Shown here: positions 54,359 through 62,777 of the stretch, piece by piece
Layout of the letters: each line of letters opens with the position of its first letter
Numbering within the stretch: position 1 is the first letter of the stretch
NCBI GenBank assembly: GCA_034002405.1
Contig: JAVFAS010000007.1
Location: 32,252 to 96,251 of the forward strand
Length of the DNA: 64,000 bases
Reading direction: 5' to 3'
DNA from: SZUA-365 sp034002405
Lineage (GTDB): Bacteria > Bacteroidota > Ignavibacteria > SZUA-365
Made by a program: the position numbers and the translations under genes
Notes under the pieces: generated by a model
The model's input: only the letters and a program-made list of their open reading frames with translations
Told to the model about the DNA's origin: nothing
Databases searched by the model: none

Positions 54359-55540
54359 ATGACCGACGCGGCACTATTCTCCCCGCTGCCCCTCCACTGC
54401 GGACTGACACTTCCCAACCGTATCACCGTCGCCCCGATGACAACCTGGTCGTCGCACAAGGACGGCACGATTCATCCGGATGAAATCGCATATATCCGTC
54501 GGCGGGCGCCGGGGACGGGAATGTTCATCACCGCGGCATGTTACGTGTTGCCCGAGGGACACGCGTTCGACGGACAGTGGTCCTGCCATGACGACCGTTT
54601 CCTCCCCTCGCTCCAGGCCGCCGCGGATGCGATTCATGCCGCGGGTTCGCTTGCCATCCTGCAAATTCATCACGGGGGACGGATGTGTCCCGCCGCGCTG
54701 CTGGGCCACGCACCATATTCGGCCAGTGCCGTACCCGCGGAGCGTCCGGGAGCGGACACGCCGCGCGCCATGACCGAGGAGGAAATCGTCGCCACCATCG
54801 ATGCCTTCGCCGCGGCAACACGCCGCGCGGCCTCGGCGGGATATGACGGCGTGGAAATCCACGGCGCGAACACGTATTTGCTGCAGCAGTTTTTCTCGCC
54901 GCATTCCAACCGGCGCGCGGACGATTGGGGAGGGAATCTGGAAAAACGGATGCGATTCCCCCTTGCCGTGGCACAGGCCGTGCTCACCGCCGCCGCGGAC
55001 GTGCAACAGGCGCACGAACGGCCTTTCGCCGTCGGCTACCGCTTCTCCCCGGAGGAAATCGAGCACCCCGGCATCACGCTTGACGACACGCTGCGGCTCG
55101 TCGACGCACTCGCGGCGTTGCGGCATGGCGAACGCCGGCTGGACTGGTTGCATGTATCCCTGCGCGAGTACCGCGCGGGCAGCATGCGCGAAACCGGTGA
55201 CACCCGTCGTCCCACACGCGTTGTGATCGAGCATCTCGACCGCCTACCCGCGGCTGATCGTCCCCCGGTCCTCGGTGTGGGATTGCTGTACACTCCCGAC
55301 GACGCACTCCTCGCGTTCGAGGACGGTTGCGCGGCGGTCGCCCTCGGCCGCATCCTGCTCATGGAACCCGAATGGGTGGAAAAAGTCCGCGCCGGCCGCG
55401 CGGACGACATTCGCCGCACCCTCCCCGCCACCGGCGGCGACGCGGCGCTCACGATTCCCACGCCGATGTATCGCGTCCTTCTCGCCCGCCCGGGCTGGCT
55501 GCCGGTAGCTGATAGCGAATGGCTGATAGCTGATAACTGA
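54359..55540 (+). CDS. NADH:flavin oxidoreductase (Old Yellow Enzyme family)
   Basis: A 393-residue FMN-dependent ene-reductase TIM barrel: N-terminal LPNRITVAPMTTW, ILQIHHGGR, AGYDGVEIHGANTYLLQQFFSP, GVGLLYTPDDA and VALGRILLMEP. There is no C-terminal FeS or FAD domain. The last 11 residues and the stop codon are encoded by a dispersed heptanucleotide repeat (55505-55540), so the natural end of the protein was probably earlier or altered by that insertion. It acts on electrophilic alkenes; the physiological substrate is not known. Confidence 0.92.
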   Translation: MTDAALFSPLPLHCGLTLPNRITVAPMTTWSSHKDGTIHPDEIAYIRRRAPGTGMFITAACYVLPEGHAFDGQWSCHDDRFLPSLQAAADAIHAAGSLAILQIHHGGRMCPAALLGHAPYSASAVPAERPGADTPRAMTEEEIVATIDAFAAATRRAASAGYDGVEIHGANTYLLQQFFSPHSNRRADDWGGNLEKRMRFPLAVAQAVLTAAADVQQAHERPFAVGYRFSPEEIEHPGITLDDTLRLVDALAALRHGERRLDWLHVSLREYRAGSMRETGDTRRPTRVVIEHLDRLPAADRPPVLGVGLLYTPDDALLAFEDGCAAVALGRILLMEPEWVEKVRAGRADDIRRTLPATGGDAALTIPTPMYRVLLARPGWLPVADSEWLIADN

Positions 55541-55550
55541 TGGCTGATGC
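55506..55550. repeat. Heptanucleotide GCTGATA-type repeat, copy 1
   Basis: About six units of a 7-bp word (TAGCTGA, ATGGCTG, TAGCTGA, TAACTGA, TGGCTGA). It contains the OYE gene's last codons and stop. Its reverse complement recurs at 55627-55673, so the two can pair into a long stem around the 76 bp between them. Confidence 0.9.
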
Positions 55551-55626
55551 AATGCGCGCATGAAGCGACTTCACCGCCTCGTAAAAACTCCGTAAATTGA
55601 TTTGATAATGGCTTGAGCACACTCTG

Positions 55627-55673
55627 ATATCGGCTATCGGCCATCAGCTATCAGCCATTAGCCATTAGCTATT
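55627..55673. repeat. Heptanucleotide repeat, copy 2 (opposite orientation)
   Basis: TATCGGC, TATCGGCC, ATCAGCT, ATCAGCC, ATTAGCC, ATTAGCT: the same 7-bp word in opposite sense to copy 1. It ends 15 bp before the ATG of the glycosyltransferase gene and so occupies its leader. Confidence 0.9.
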
Positions 55674-55688
55674 TGAAATCTGACATTC

Positions 55689-57005
55689 ATGAAAAACGTT
55701 CTCATCGTCACATACTACTTCCCCCCCTCCGGCGGTCCGGGGGTGCAGCGCGTGCTGAAATTCTGCACGTATCTGCTGGAGTATGGCTGGCGGCCGATCA
55801 TTCTGACGGTGAAGGACGCCGATTATCCCGCGCGCGACGAGTCCCTGCTCAACGAGATACCGTCCGAGGCGGTGATCTACCGCACGCCGATTTTCGAGCC
55901 GTATGACATCTACCGGAAATTCACCGGGAAGAAAAAGGGCACGCCGGTGGATGTCAACACCATCCCGAAACCGGGCGAACGGCGTTCGCTGCAGGAGCAC
56001 ATCGCTGAGTTCATCCGCGCCACGTTCTTCATCCCCGACGCACGCATCGGCTGGAAGAAATCCGCCGTGGCCGAGGGACTCGAGATCATCCGCAACCACG
56101 AAATTCAGGCCATCTACTCCTCTTCTCCACCCTACACCGGCGCCCTGATCGCGCGGGAATTGAAGAAGAAAACGGGGCTGCCCTGGATCGCGGGTTTCCG
56201 CGACCCGTGGACGGGCTTTCTCTCGACGCCGAAACGCTGGTTCCTCCCCGCCATGATCGACCGCCGCTACGAGCGCGCGGTGTTCGCGGAATGTGACCGC
56301 ATGGACGTGGCCTGGGAGGGCATACGCAAGGATTTCCACGCCAAGTACCCCGACATCCCCACCGACAAGATCGTGCATCTGCCCAACGGCTTCGACAGCG
56401 CGGACTTTCCCACGGTGGAGGTGCTGGAGAAGGAACATTTCACGGTCACGTACACCGGATCGATGTACGGCAAGCGCAACCCCGAGACCTTCTTCGCCGC
56501 GGTGGCGCGGCTGGTCGAGCGCGGTCTGGTCGATGTCACCCGCATCCGCCTGCAGTTCATCGGCCGCTTCGGCGCCGAGGTGCGCGCGATGTTCGACCAC
56601 CCCACGCTTGCGCCGTCCATCGTCGTGCACGACTACATGCCCCATGCCGACAGCGTGCGGCATCTTTTCCAGAGCGACGCGCTGCTGATGGTGGTCGACG
56701 ACTTCACCGGAAACGAGGAAATCGTGCCGGGCAAGGTGTATGAATACATCGGCTCGGGAAAACCGGTGATCACGCTCGCCCCCGAGGGCGCGGTGACACG
56801 GGTGATCGAGGACACCGCTTCCGGCCGCTGCGCACGGTCGCGGGACATTGACGGAATAGCGGAGATCTTTCTCGATTTTTACCGGCAATGGGACGCCGGG
56901 ACGCTCGGCACCGCGCAGAAGCGCGAGGCCGTCGCACAGTACGAGCGGCGCGCGGTCACCCGCCGGCTCGCGACCGTATTGGACGAAATCACGGGCAGTC
57001 CGTAA
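55689..57005 (+). CDS. Glycosyltransferase, family 4-like
   Basis: A 438-residue GT-B fold enzyme. N-terminal VTYYFPPSGGPGVQRVLKF is typical of the subgroup of GT4 proteins with a split acceptor domain; the C-terminal domain has VTYTGSMYGKRNP, then GKVYEYIGSGKPVITLAPEG, the donor-binding Glu/Gly block. It probably acts in surface polysaccharide or glycolipid synthesis. No other sugar genes are adjacent. Confidence 0.9.
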   Translation: MKNVLIVTYYFPPSGGPGVQRVLKFCTYLLEYGWRPIILTVKDADYPARDESLLNEIPSEAVIYRTPIFEPYDIYRKFTGKKKGTPVDVNTIPKPGERRSLQEHIAEFIRATFFIPDARIGWKKSAVAEGLEIIRNHEIQAIYSSSPPYTGALIARELKKKTGLPWIAGFRDPWTGFLSTPKRWFLPAMIDRRYERAVFAECDRMDVAWEGIRKDFHAKYPDIPTDKIVHLPNGFDSADFPTVEVLEKEHFTVTYTGSMYGKRNPETFFAAVARLVERGLVDVTRIRLQFIGRFGAEVRAMFDHPTLAPSIVVHDYMPHADSVRHLFQSDALLMVVDDFTGNEEIVPGKVYEYIGSGKPVITLAPEGAVTRVIEDTASGRCARSRDIDGIAEIFLDFYRQWDAGTLGTAQKREAVAQYERRAVTRRLATVLDEITGSP

Positions 57006-57080
57006 CACTCACCCGCCCACAGCCGCGCACGAGGGAATCGCCATTCCCCCTGTGCCCCTGCGTGGCTTCGCAAAGGAATC

Positions 57081-58748
57081 ATGACCAAGCGACTCGAACC
57101 CAAGCTGTTCACGGTATTCCGTGAAGGATACAGCAAGGAAACCTTCGTTTCCGATCTCACGGCCGGCGTCATCGTGGCCATCGTGGCCCTGCCGCTCGCC
57201 ATCGCCTTCGCCATCGCTTCGGGCGTCAAGCCCGAGCAGGGCCTCTACACCGCCATCATCGCCGGCGCGGCCATCTCCATTCTCGGCGGCAGCCGCGTGC
57301 AGATCAGCGGTCCCACCGGCGCATTCATCGTGGTCATCTACGCCATCGTGCAGCAGTACGGGTACGACGGACTCGCGGTCGCCACGCTCATGGCCGGGAT
57401 CATGCTGGTGCTCATGGGACTGCTGCGCATGGGCACGTTGCTCAAGTTCATCCCGTATCCCCTGACCGTTGGTTTCACCAGCGGCATCGCGCTGATCATC
57501 TTCTCCTCGCAGATCAAGGACCTGCTCGGTCTCGAAACCGGACCCGTCCCCGCCGAATTCATCGGGAAGTGGACCTTGTTTGCGGAGAACATCGTCACGC
57601 TCAACCTCACCGCCCTGGCGGTTTCCGTCGCATCGATTTTCATCATCCTGCTCTGGCCGCGCGTGACCAAGCGCATCCCCGGCTCGCTCATCGCCATCCT
57701 CGCGGCCACGGCCGCCGTGCAGTTGCTCGATCTTCCGGTGGAGACCATCGGATCACGGTTTGGCGCGGTCCCCTCCTCGTTTCCCACACCGACGCTGCCC
57801 GTGGCCAGCTGGGCGATGGTGCGCGAGTTGTTCTCCCCCGCCCTCACGCTCGCGCTGCTCGGCGCGATCGAATCGTTGCTCTCGGCCGTGGTGGCCGACG
57901 GCATGATGGGCACGCGGCACCGGTCGAACATGGAGCTGATCGGACAGGGCGTGGGCAACATCCTCTCACCGCTGTTTGGTGGCATCCCCGCCACCGGCGC
58001 CATCGCGCGCACGGCGACGAATGTCAGAAACGGAGGTAAAACTCCGGTATCCGGCATCGTGCACGCCATCGTGCTGCTGCTGATCATGCTGTTCTTCGGA
58101 CGTTGGGCCGCGCTCATCCCCATGCCCGCGCTCGCGGCCATCCTCGTCGTCGTCGCCTACAACATGAGCGAGTGGCGCACCTTCCGCAAGCTGCTGCGCT
58201 ATCCGAAAAGCGACGTGCTCGTGCTCGTCGCGACCTTCGTGCTCACCGTGCTCATCGATCTCACCGTCGCCATCGAGGTCGGCATCGTGCTCTCGGCGCT
58301 GTTGCTGATGAAGCGCATGTCCGACACCACCGAGATGCAGATCATCACGCGCGGACTGGCCGAGGGCGAGCAGGAAGAGGAGGAGATCGACGACTACCAC
58401 ATCGAGTCGCGCGACGTGCCCGACGACGTCGCCGTGTTCGAGGTGCAGGGCTCGCTGTTCTTCGGCGCCGTCGAGCAGTTCAAGGAAACCCTCGGCGAAC
58501 TCCGCACGCACCCCCGCGTCTTCATCCTCCGCACCCGCAACGTGCGCGCCATCGATGCGACGGGCCTGCAGGCGATCGAGGATCTCGTCACGCGTCTGCG
58601 CACGGAAGGCGTGAAGTTCCTCGTCTCCGGCGTGCACGCCCAGCCCATGATGGCCATGCGCGCCGCCGGGCTGATCGACCTGATCGGCGAAGAGAATCTC
58701 TGTGGGAATATCGACGAGGCCCTGAAGAAAGCGCGCGTGTTGTCGTAA
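57081..58748 (+). CDS. SulP family anion transporter with STAS domain
   Basis: A 555-residue inner-membrane transporter of the SulP/SLC26 family: about 12 to 14 hydrophobic segments with GGSRVQISGPTGAF near the N-terminus and GIPATGAIARTATNVRNG later, followed by a cytoplasmic STAS domain (about 460-550) with RAIDATGLQAIEDL. It probably carries sulfate, bicarbonate or another anion with Na+ or H+; the sequence does not decide. Confidence 0.95.
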   Translation: MTKRLEPKLFTVFREGYSKETFVSDLTAGVIVAIVALPLAIAFAIASGVKPEQGLYTAIIAGAAISILGGSRVQISGPTGAFIVVIYAIVQQYGYDGLAVATLMAGIMLVLMGLLRMGTLLKFIPYPLTVGFTSGIALIIFSSQIKDLLGLETGPVPAEFIGKWTLFAENIVTLNLTALAVSVASIFIILLWPRVTKRIPGSLIAILAATAAVQLLDLPVETIGSRFGAVPSSFPTPTLPVASWAMVRELFSPALTLALLGAIESLLSAVVADGMMGTRHRSNMELIGQGVGNILSPLFGGIPATGAIARTATNVRNGGKTPVSGIVHAIVLLLIMLFFGRWAALIPMPALAAILVVVAYNMSEWRTFRKLLRYPKSDVLVLVATFVLTVLIDLTVAIEVGIVLSALLLMKRMSDTTEMQIITRGLAEGEQEEEEIDDYHIESRDVPDDVAVFEVQGSLFFGAVEQFKETLGELRTHPRVFILRTRNVRAIDATGLQAIEDLVTRLRTEGVKFLVSGVHAQPMMAMRAAGLIDLIGEENLCGNIDEALKKARVLS

Positions 58749-58753
58749 ACGAC

Positions 58754-58787
58754 AACGAGCACGGGGACATGTCCCCGTGCTCGTTGC
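58754..58787. repeat. 34-bp perfect palindrome
   Basis: A gap-free inverted repeat of 17 + 17 bp centred on ACATGT, starting CAACGAGCACGGGG. It lies 5 bp after the SulP stop and 20 bp before the end of the convergent barrel gene. There is no T-run, so it may work as a weak bidirectional terminator or cruciform. Confidence 0.9.
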
Positions 58788-58807
58788 GGTTCTTGGTGTT
58801 CCTTTCG

Positions 58808-59404
58808 TTACAGAACCAATCCCACGCCAAACAACAGTGCCATGCTGCTATACGTGTAGTCGATGGTGAGCAAGTCCGATCCGCGCTCGTAGCTCTGGAT
58901 GCGATAATTGAGTTCCGCGCGAATGAAGGCGCTGCGACTGACGAGGATTTTCGCCCCGGCACCGACGTTGATGATGCTGACATCGAAATCGTCACTGCGG
59001 CCGCCATACTGCTCGAGAAACACGGGGATGGACCAGGAATTCGAGAGCCCATACCCCACGCGGCCAAAGAGCGCCAGCGCGCTGCCCGGCAGTTTGTGCG
59101 TGTACCCCAGGTTGAGAATCACGGCTTGCATGGGACTGATCCCTTCCATGGCCCGGATCCCGATTTCCAGCTCGGCGGCGAGTCCGTCGATCAGATAGTA
59201 CGCGGGCATGAAGGAGACATACCCGTAGCTGTGAGACTCGTCGTAATCATCGTCGAGTTCAAGCTCGTTGCTCGTATACTCCCGCGTCTCGTTCATCGAC
59301 CCCACTGTTCCCAGCAGCGTCATTTCGAAATCACCCTGACGGAACTGCGCGGACGCGACGCTCGCAAGCAACAGGACCAAGATGGCGGACAGGCACACTC
59401 TCAT
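58808..59404 (-). CDS. Outer-membrane beta-barrel-like protein
   Basis: A 198-residue exported protein with a signal peptide ending near ASAQ and barrel-type strands (AELEIGIRAM, AVILNLGYTH, ALFGRVGYGLS, SMALLFGVGLVL). An acidic loop, ELELDDDYDE, follows strand one. The start at 59404 is decided by GGAG 6 bp upstream. It is a separate unit behind the symporter terminator. Confidence 0.82.
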   Translation of the reverse strand: MRVCLSAILVLLLASVASAQFRQGDFEMTLLGTVGSMNETREYTSNELELDDDYDESHSYGYVSFMPAYYLIDGLAAELEIGIRAMEGISPMQAVILNLGYTHKLPGSALALFGRVGYGLSNSWSIPVFLEQYGGRSDDFDVSIINVGAGAKILVSRSAFIRAELNYRIQSYERGSDLLTIDYTYSSMALLFGVGLVL

Positions 59405-59499
59405 ATCTTCTCCAGCAATATGTGATGGGATGCGCACAACATACACCAACGCGAATGGAATATCAAACGCAAATACGCGTGTGTCCGATCTCGAACCGT

Positions 59500-59526
59500 A
59501 AAAAAACGCCCGGATCACCCCGGGCG
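59500..59526 (-). terminator. Terminator after the sodium:solute symporter gene
   Basis: CGCCCGG (59507-59513) pairs with CCGGGCG (59520-59526) over 6 bases, with a run of seven T on the minus strand (A-run 59500-59506). It lies 36 bp after the symporter stop. Confidence 0.88.
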
Positions 59527-59530
59527 CTTC

Positions 59531-59570
59531 CTATCAGCCATCAGCCATTAGCCATCAGTCATCAGCCATT
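59531..59570. repeat. Heptanucleotide repeat, copy 3
   Basis: TATCAGCC, ATCAGCC, ATTAGCC, ATCAGTC, ATCAGCC, ATT. Same word as 55627-55673. It contains the stop codon and the last two codons (Asn-Gly) of the symporter gene. Confidence 0.88.
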
Positions 59571-61049
59571 CCCTTCGGGGAACAGCTTCGCCAGCAACGC
59601 GCGGTCGGGTTTCGGCGTCATGTAGCTCACGATGACCAGCGTGCCGATGGAGACGGCGAGCGCGGGATAGATGCTCGGAAGTCCCCAGGGATCGCCGCCG
59701 ATCATGACCTGCGGCAATGCATACGGGAGGACGATGTCCAGCGCGATGACCATGAAGGCGCCGGAGAGAATACTGGTCAATCCGCCCGCCTTGGTCGCGC
59801 GTTTCCAGGCCAGGGCCGCGAGCAGCGCGGGCGTGATCGCGACGCCATAAATCGTGTAGGCGAAGTAGGCATATTTCAGGACGGATATCTCCGATTTCAT
59901 CACCGTGGGAATGAAGATCAGCAGAAAGGCCACCAGACCGAGTACGACGATCAGCACTTTCTGCAGCGCGACCATGCGCGACTGCGGTGCGTCGGGCGCG
60001 ATGAAGCGCTGGTAGATGTCACGCATGATGTTGGTCGAGGGACTCAACAGGTAGTTCATCCCCGTCGACAGCACCACCACCACGGCGGCGGCGAGCAACA
60101 GCAGTCCCACCGGCGCGGGCACCATTTCCCGCGCGGCGTGCAGCACGACCGCCGCGGGGTCGATCGACGTGTTGCCCCAGTAATAACTCGATGCGTAAAT
60201 CGCGATGACCACCACGACGGTTTCCACCACGATGGTGCCCACGATCCACAGCGCCACGGCCTTCTTCGCGTCCGCCGGCGTTTTCGCGCTGTAGAATTTC
60301 TGGTACATGCTCTGCACGCCAAGCAGGAGGAACATCGTCGCGAGGAAATAACTGAAGGCCTTCAGAAACGGATACTGTCCGAAATCCGGCGAGACGAGCA
60401 GCATGTGCGAAGCGGGGAGCGTCTCGGCCGGCGCGCCGAGTCCGCCTGCCGTCGCCACGACGAAGGGCACCGACACGATGCAGGCCAGCACGATGATGAT
60501 GCCGTTCGGCAGATCCGTATGCGCCACGGCGATCATGCCGCCGATGGCGGTGAAGAGAATGACAAAACCCGCCGCGAGCGCCTGCCCCATTTCCACCGAC
60601 ACCGCGCCGTCGGTGATGACGTTGAGAATGTATCCCCCGGCGCGGAATTGATACGAGACAATGGTGGTGAAGGCGATGATCAGCGCGATCGCGCCGAACA
60701 GTCGGGCGAATTTCCCGTAGCGTTCCTCGAGAATGTCGCCGATGGTGTACTGTCCGAAGGTGCGGATCTTCCCCGCGAGGAAGTAGATGATCGCGATGCC
60801 GACCCACGCACCCGCGGGCATCCACATCGAACTCCAGCCCGCGCGGTAGGCGTATTCCGCACCCGCGATAAAGGTGCCCGAACCGATCCAGGTGCACACG
60901 AGGGTGAAGACCATCTTGGTCACGCCGAGACTGCGCCCGGCGACCATCATGTCGTCCTGCGTCTTCACCTTGCGTGCCTGGATGAAGTTGTAAACCGTCA
61001 ACGCAATGAGATAGGCGACGATGATCACGATGTACGTGTACATAGGCAT
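59562..61049 (-). CDS. Sodium:solute symporter (SSS family)
   Basis: A 495-residue inner-membrane symporter with about 13 hydrophobic segments. Seen: an N-terminal DDMMVAGRSLG, GSGTFIAGAEYAYRAGWSS, and the sodium-site region QSMYQKFYSAKTPADAKKA followed by a helix, which are standard for SSS. It uses the Na+ gradient, perhaps made by the decarboxylase pump in this window, to import a solute that cannot be named. The final Asn-Gly and stop fall in the heptanucleotide repeat, so the C-terminus was trimmed or extended by it. Confidence 0.93.
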   Translation of the reverse strand: MPMYTYIVIIVAYLIALTVYNFIQARKVKTQDDMMVAGRSLGVTKMVFTLVCTWIGSGTFIAGAEYAYRAGWSSMWMPAGAWVGIAIIYFLAGKIRTFGQYTIGDILEERYGKFARLFGAIALIIAFTTIVSYQFRAGGYILNVITDGAVSVEMGQALAAGFVILFTAIGGMIAVAHTDLPNGIIIVLACIVSVPFVVATAGGLGAPAETLPASHMLLVSPDFGQYPFLKAFSYFLATMFLLLGVQSMYQKFYSAKTPADAKKAVALWIVGTIVVETVVVVIAIYASSYYWGNTSIDPAAVVLHAAREMVPAPVGLLLLAAAVVVVLSTGMNYLLSPSTNIMRDIYQRFIAPDAPQSRMVALQKVLIVVLGLVAFLLIFIPTVMKSEISVLKYAYFAYTIYGVAITPALLAALAWKRATKAGGLTSILSGAFMVIALDIVLPYALPQVMIGGDPWGLPSIYPALAVSIGTLVIVSYMTPKPDRALLAKLFPEGNG

Positions 61050-61099
61050 CCGTGGGTAAGTGGGTGAGTGAGTGCGGGGATTATCGGAACGAACGGTCG

Positions 61100-61130
61100 G
61101 GACGGAAGGTGCGCACGGCGCCTTCCGTCC
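61100..61130 (-). terminator. Inverted repeat after the M24 peptidase gene
   Basis: GGACGGAAGG (61100-61109) pairs with CCTTCCGTCC (61121-61130) over 11 bases, 12 bp after the peptidase stop on the minus strand. There is no clear T-run. Confidence 0.6.
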
Positions 61131-61142
61131 GATCGAACACGA

Positions 61143-62333
61143 TCACGCGAGCGTGAGAATGGGAATGACCTCGGTCTGGATGGCGCCGACCACCTCAACT
61201 GCGCCTTCGTCGGTGACAAACACATCGATTTCGGTGCGGAAGCCGATCTTCTCGTGCGCCATGTAAATGCCCGGCTCGATCGAGAAACAGGTTCCGGGAA
61301 GGATGAGGCGGTCATCCTTGGTTTCGAGATTGTCGATATGTCCGCCGTTGCCGTGCACCTCGAGTCCGATGTTGTGACCGGTGCGGTGGACGAAGTACTC
61401 GCCATACCCCGCATCGACAATCACCGCGCGCACGGCGTCGTCCACTTCCCAGCCCGCGAGCGGCGCGCCCGCGGCGAAGCGATCACGTACCATTTGCAGC
61501 CCGGTATCCCGCGCGTCGCGCGCGACGTTGAAGATTTCGGTGATGCGCGCGGGCACCGTGGCGCCGATGAAGCCCATCCAGGTGATGTCGTAATAGATTC
61601 CTCCCGGCGTATCTTTTTTTGCCCATAAATCGAGCAGCAGCAGATCGCCTTCCTTCATCGCGACGGAATTCTCCTCCGTCGGCTCGAAATGCGGATCGGC
61701 GGCGTGTTCGTTGATGGCAACGATCGGACCGTCTTCCCAGCGCATGCCATTGGCGCGCATCAGGTCATGCATGAAGTGCTGGATTTCCACCTCGCGCGGG
61801 GCGCCGCCGGCGGCGATGCGGCGGGCGACTTCCTTGAAGGTTTCATCCTTCACCATCTGCATGATGCGGCCGGCTTCCTTGTGGCTTTCGTAGTCCTCCA
61901 TGGACAGATGCGCCTCGAATTTCCCGACGAGGTCACCGCTGGAAACCACCTCGACCCCGAAGCTCCGGATCAGTTCAATCGTGCCTGCGTCGACGATGGA
62001 TACGTAGGGAATATTGTTGTTCGGCGAATACTGCATCGCCACGTTCTTCGCCGACCCCAGCATCGCGCGCAGCATTTCCTGCTGCTGCGTCCACGGCAGA
62101 TACACATGCTTCGCGCCCGGCAGGTGATCACAGCGCCAGGGCTCGATGCGATGCACGAGCTTTTGCGGCTCGCCCTCGGCGGGAATGTAGTAGAACCACC
62201 GCCGCGATGCGAAGCGGCTCGTATCCATCTTCAGGATACGAGCGGCGATCGCGTCACGGTTGTGGAAATCATAAAACAGCCAGCCATCGATGCCGGCGTC
62301 GCGGAGTGCGGTCTGAATCGCGTGCAGGTCCAT
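61143..62333 (-). CDS. M24 family aminopeptidase (Xaa-Pro peptidase-like)
   Basis: A 396-residue pita-bread metallopeptidase. The C-terminal domain has the five metal ligands: Asp in LLLDLWAK, Asp in YYDITW, His in HRTGHNIGLEVHG, Glu in FSIEPGIYM and Glu in FRTEIDVF. The N-terminal creatinase-like domain starts at MDLHAIQTALRDAGIDG. The start at 62333 is decided by AAGGAAG 6 bp ahead; longer frames upstream run through a hexamer repeat and are not coding. Confidence 0.93.
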   Translation of the reverse strand: MDLHAIQTALRDAGIDGWLFYDFHNRDAIAARILKMDTSRFASRRWFYYIPAEGEPQKLVHRIEPWRCDHLPGAKHVYLPWTQQQEMLRAMLGSAKNVAMQYSPNNNIPYVSIVDAGTIELIRSFGVEVVSSGDLVGKFEAHLSMEDYESHKEAGRIMQMVKDETFKEVARRIAAGGAPREVEIQHFMHDLMRANGMRWEDGPIVAINEHAADPHFEPTEENSVAMKEGDLLLLDLWAKKDTPGGIYYDITWMGFIGATVPARITEIFNVARDARDTGLQMVRDRFAAGAPLAGWEVDDAVRAVIVDAGYGEYFVHRTGHNIGLEVHGNGGHIDNLETKDDRLILPGTCFSIEPGIYMAHEKIGFRTEIDVFVTDEGAVEVVGAIQTEVIPILTLA

Positions 62334-62402
62334 GTGTTGCTTCCTTTTCTGGGAGAATGTCTGATCATCGGAAGATACAGAATTCTTCCGCGCGGGGAAA
62401 AG

Positions 62403-62504
62403 CGAGAACGAGCACGAGAACGAGCACGAGGACAAGCACGAGAACGAGAACGAGGACAAGCACGAGAACGAGAACGAGGACAAGCACGAGGGCGAGAACG
62501 AGCG
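62403..62504. repeat. Hexanucleotide / 24-bp tandem repeat upstream of the M24 gene
   Basis: Hexamer words GAACGA, GCACGA and GGACAA run through the stretch. Within it a 24-bp unit repeats three times: 62428-62451, 62452-62475 and 62476-62499, the third with two changes. It lies 70 bp before the peptidase ATG, where its promoter could be. Confidence 0.92.
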
Positions 62505-62582
62505 GATCTGTGTATTACTCATCGGGCTTGATGAACACACTGCGAGCGGGGCTTGATGAACGCACCCCCGGTGCTATGTCTT

Positions 62583-62705
62583 TATTACCGCTCCCCCAAC
62601 CCCCTCTCCTTAAAAGGAGAGGGGGCTTTCGCCCCATCCAAAGACCTCGGAGAATCTCTCCACCCCCCTCTCCTTTAAGGAGAGGGGGGCAGGGGGGAGC
62701 GGTAA
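62583..62705. mobile_element. MITE-like palindromic element
   Basis: A 123-bp element with 14-bp perfect terminal inverted repeats, ATTACCGCTCCCCC (62583-62596) and GGGGGAGCGGTAAT (62692-62705). Inside are two near-identical palindromes, CCCCCTCTCCTT arms at 62599-62610/62613-62624 and CCCCCCTCTCCTT arms at 62662-62674/62676-62688. It has no reading frame of its own and looks like a non-autonomous, dispersed repeat. No target-site duplication is obvious. Confidence 0.8.
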
Positions 62706-62777
62706 TGAAGCCAGACAGACGGGGCGCGGTGAAGGGTTCACCAAGCCGCGCTCGTATTCGTGATCGTCGTCGTTTCC

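Noticed and set aside
62403..62504. Second CRISPR-like repeat block
   Set aside because: Hexamer-based tandem repeat without spacers; not CRISPR.
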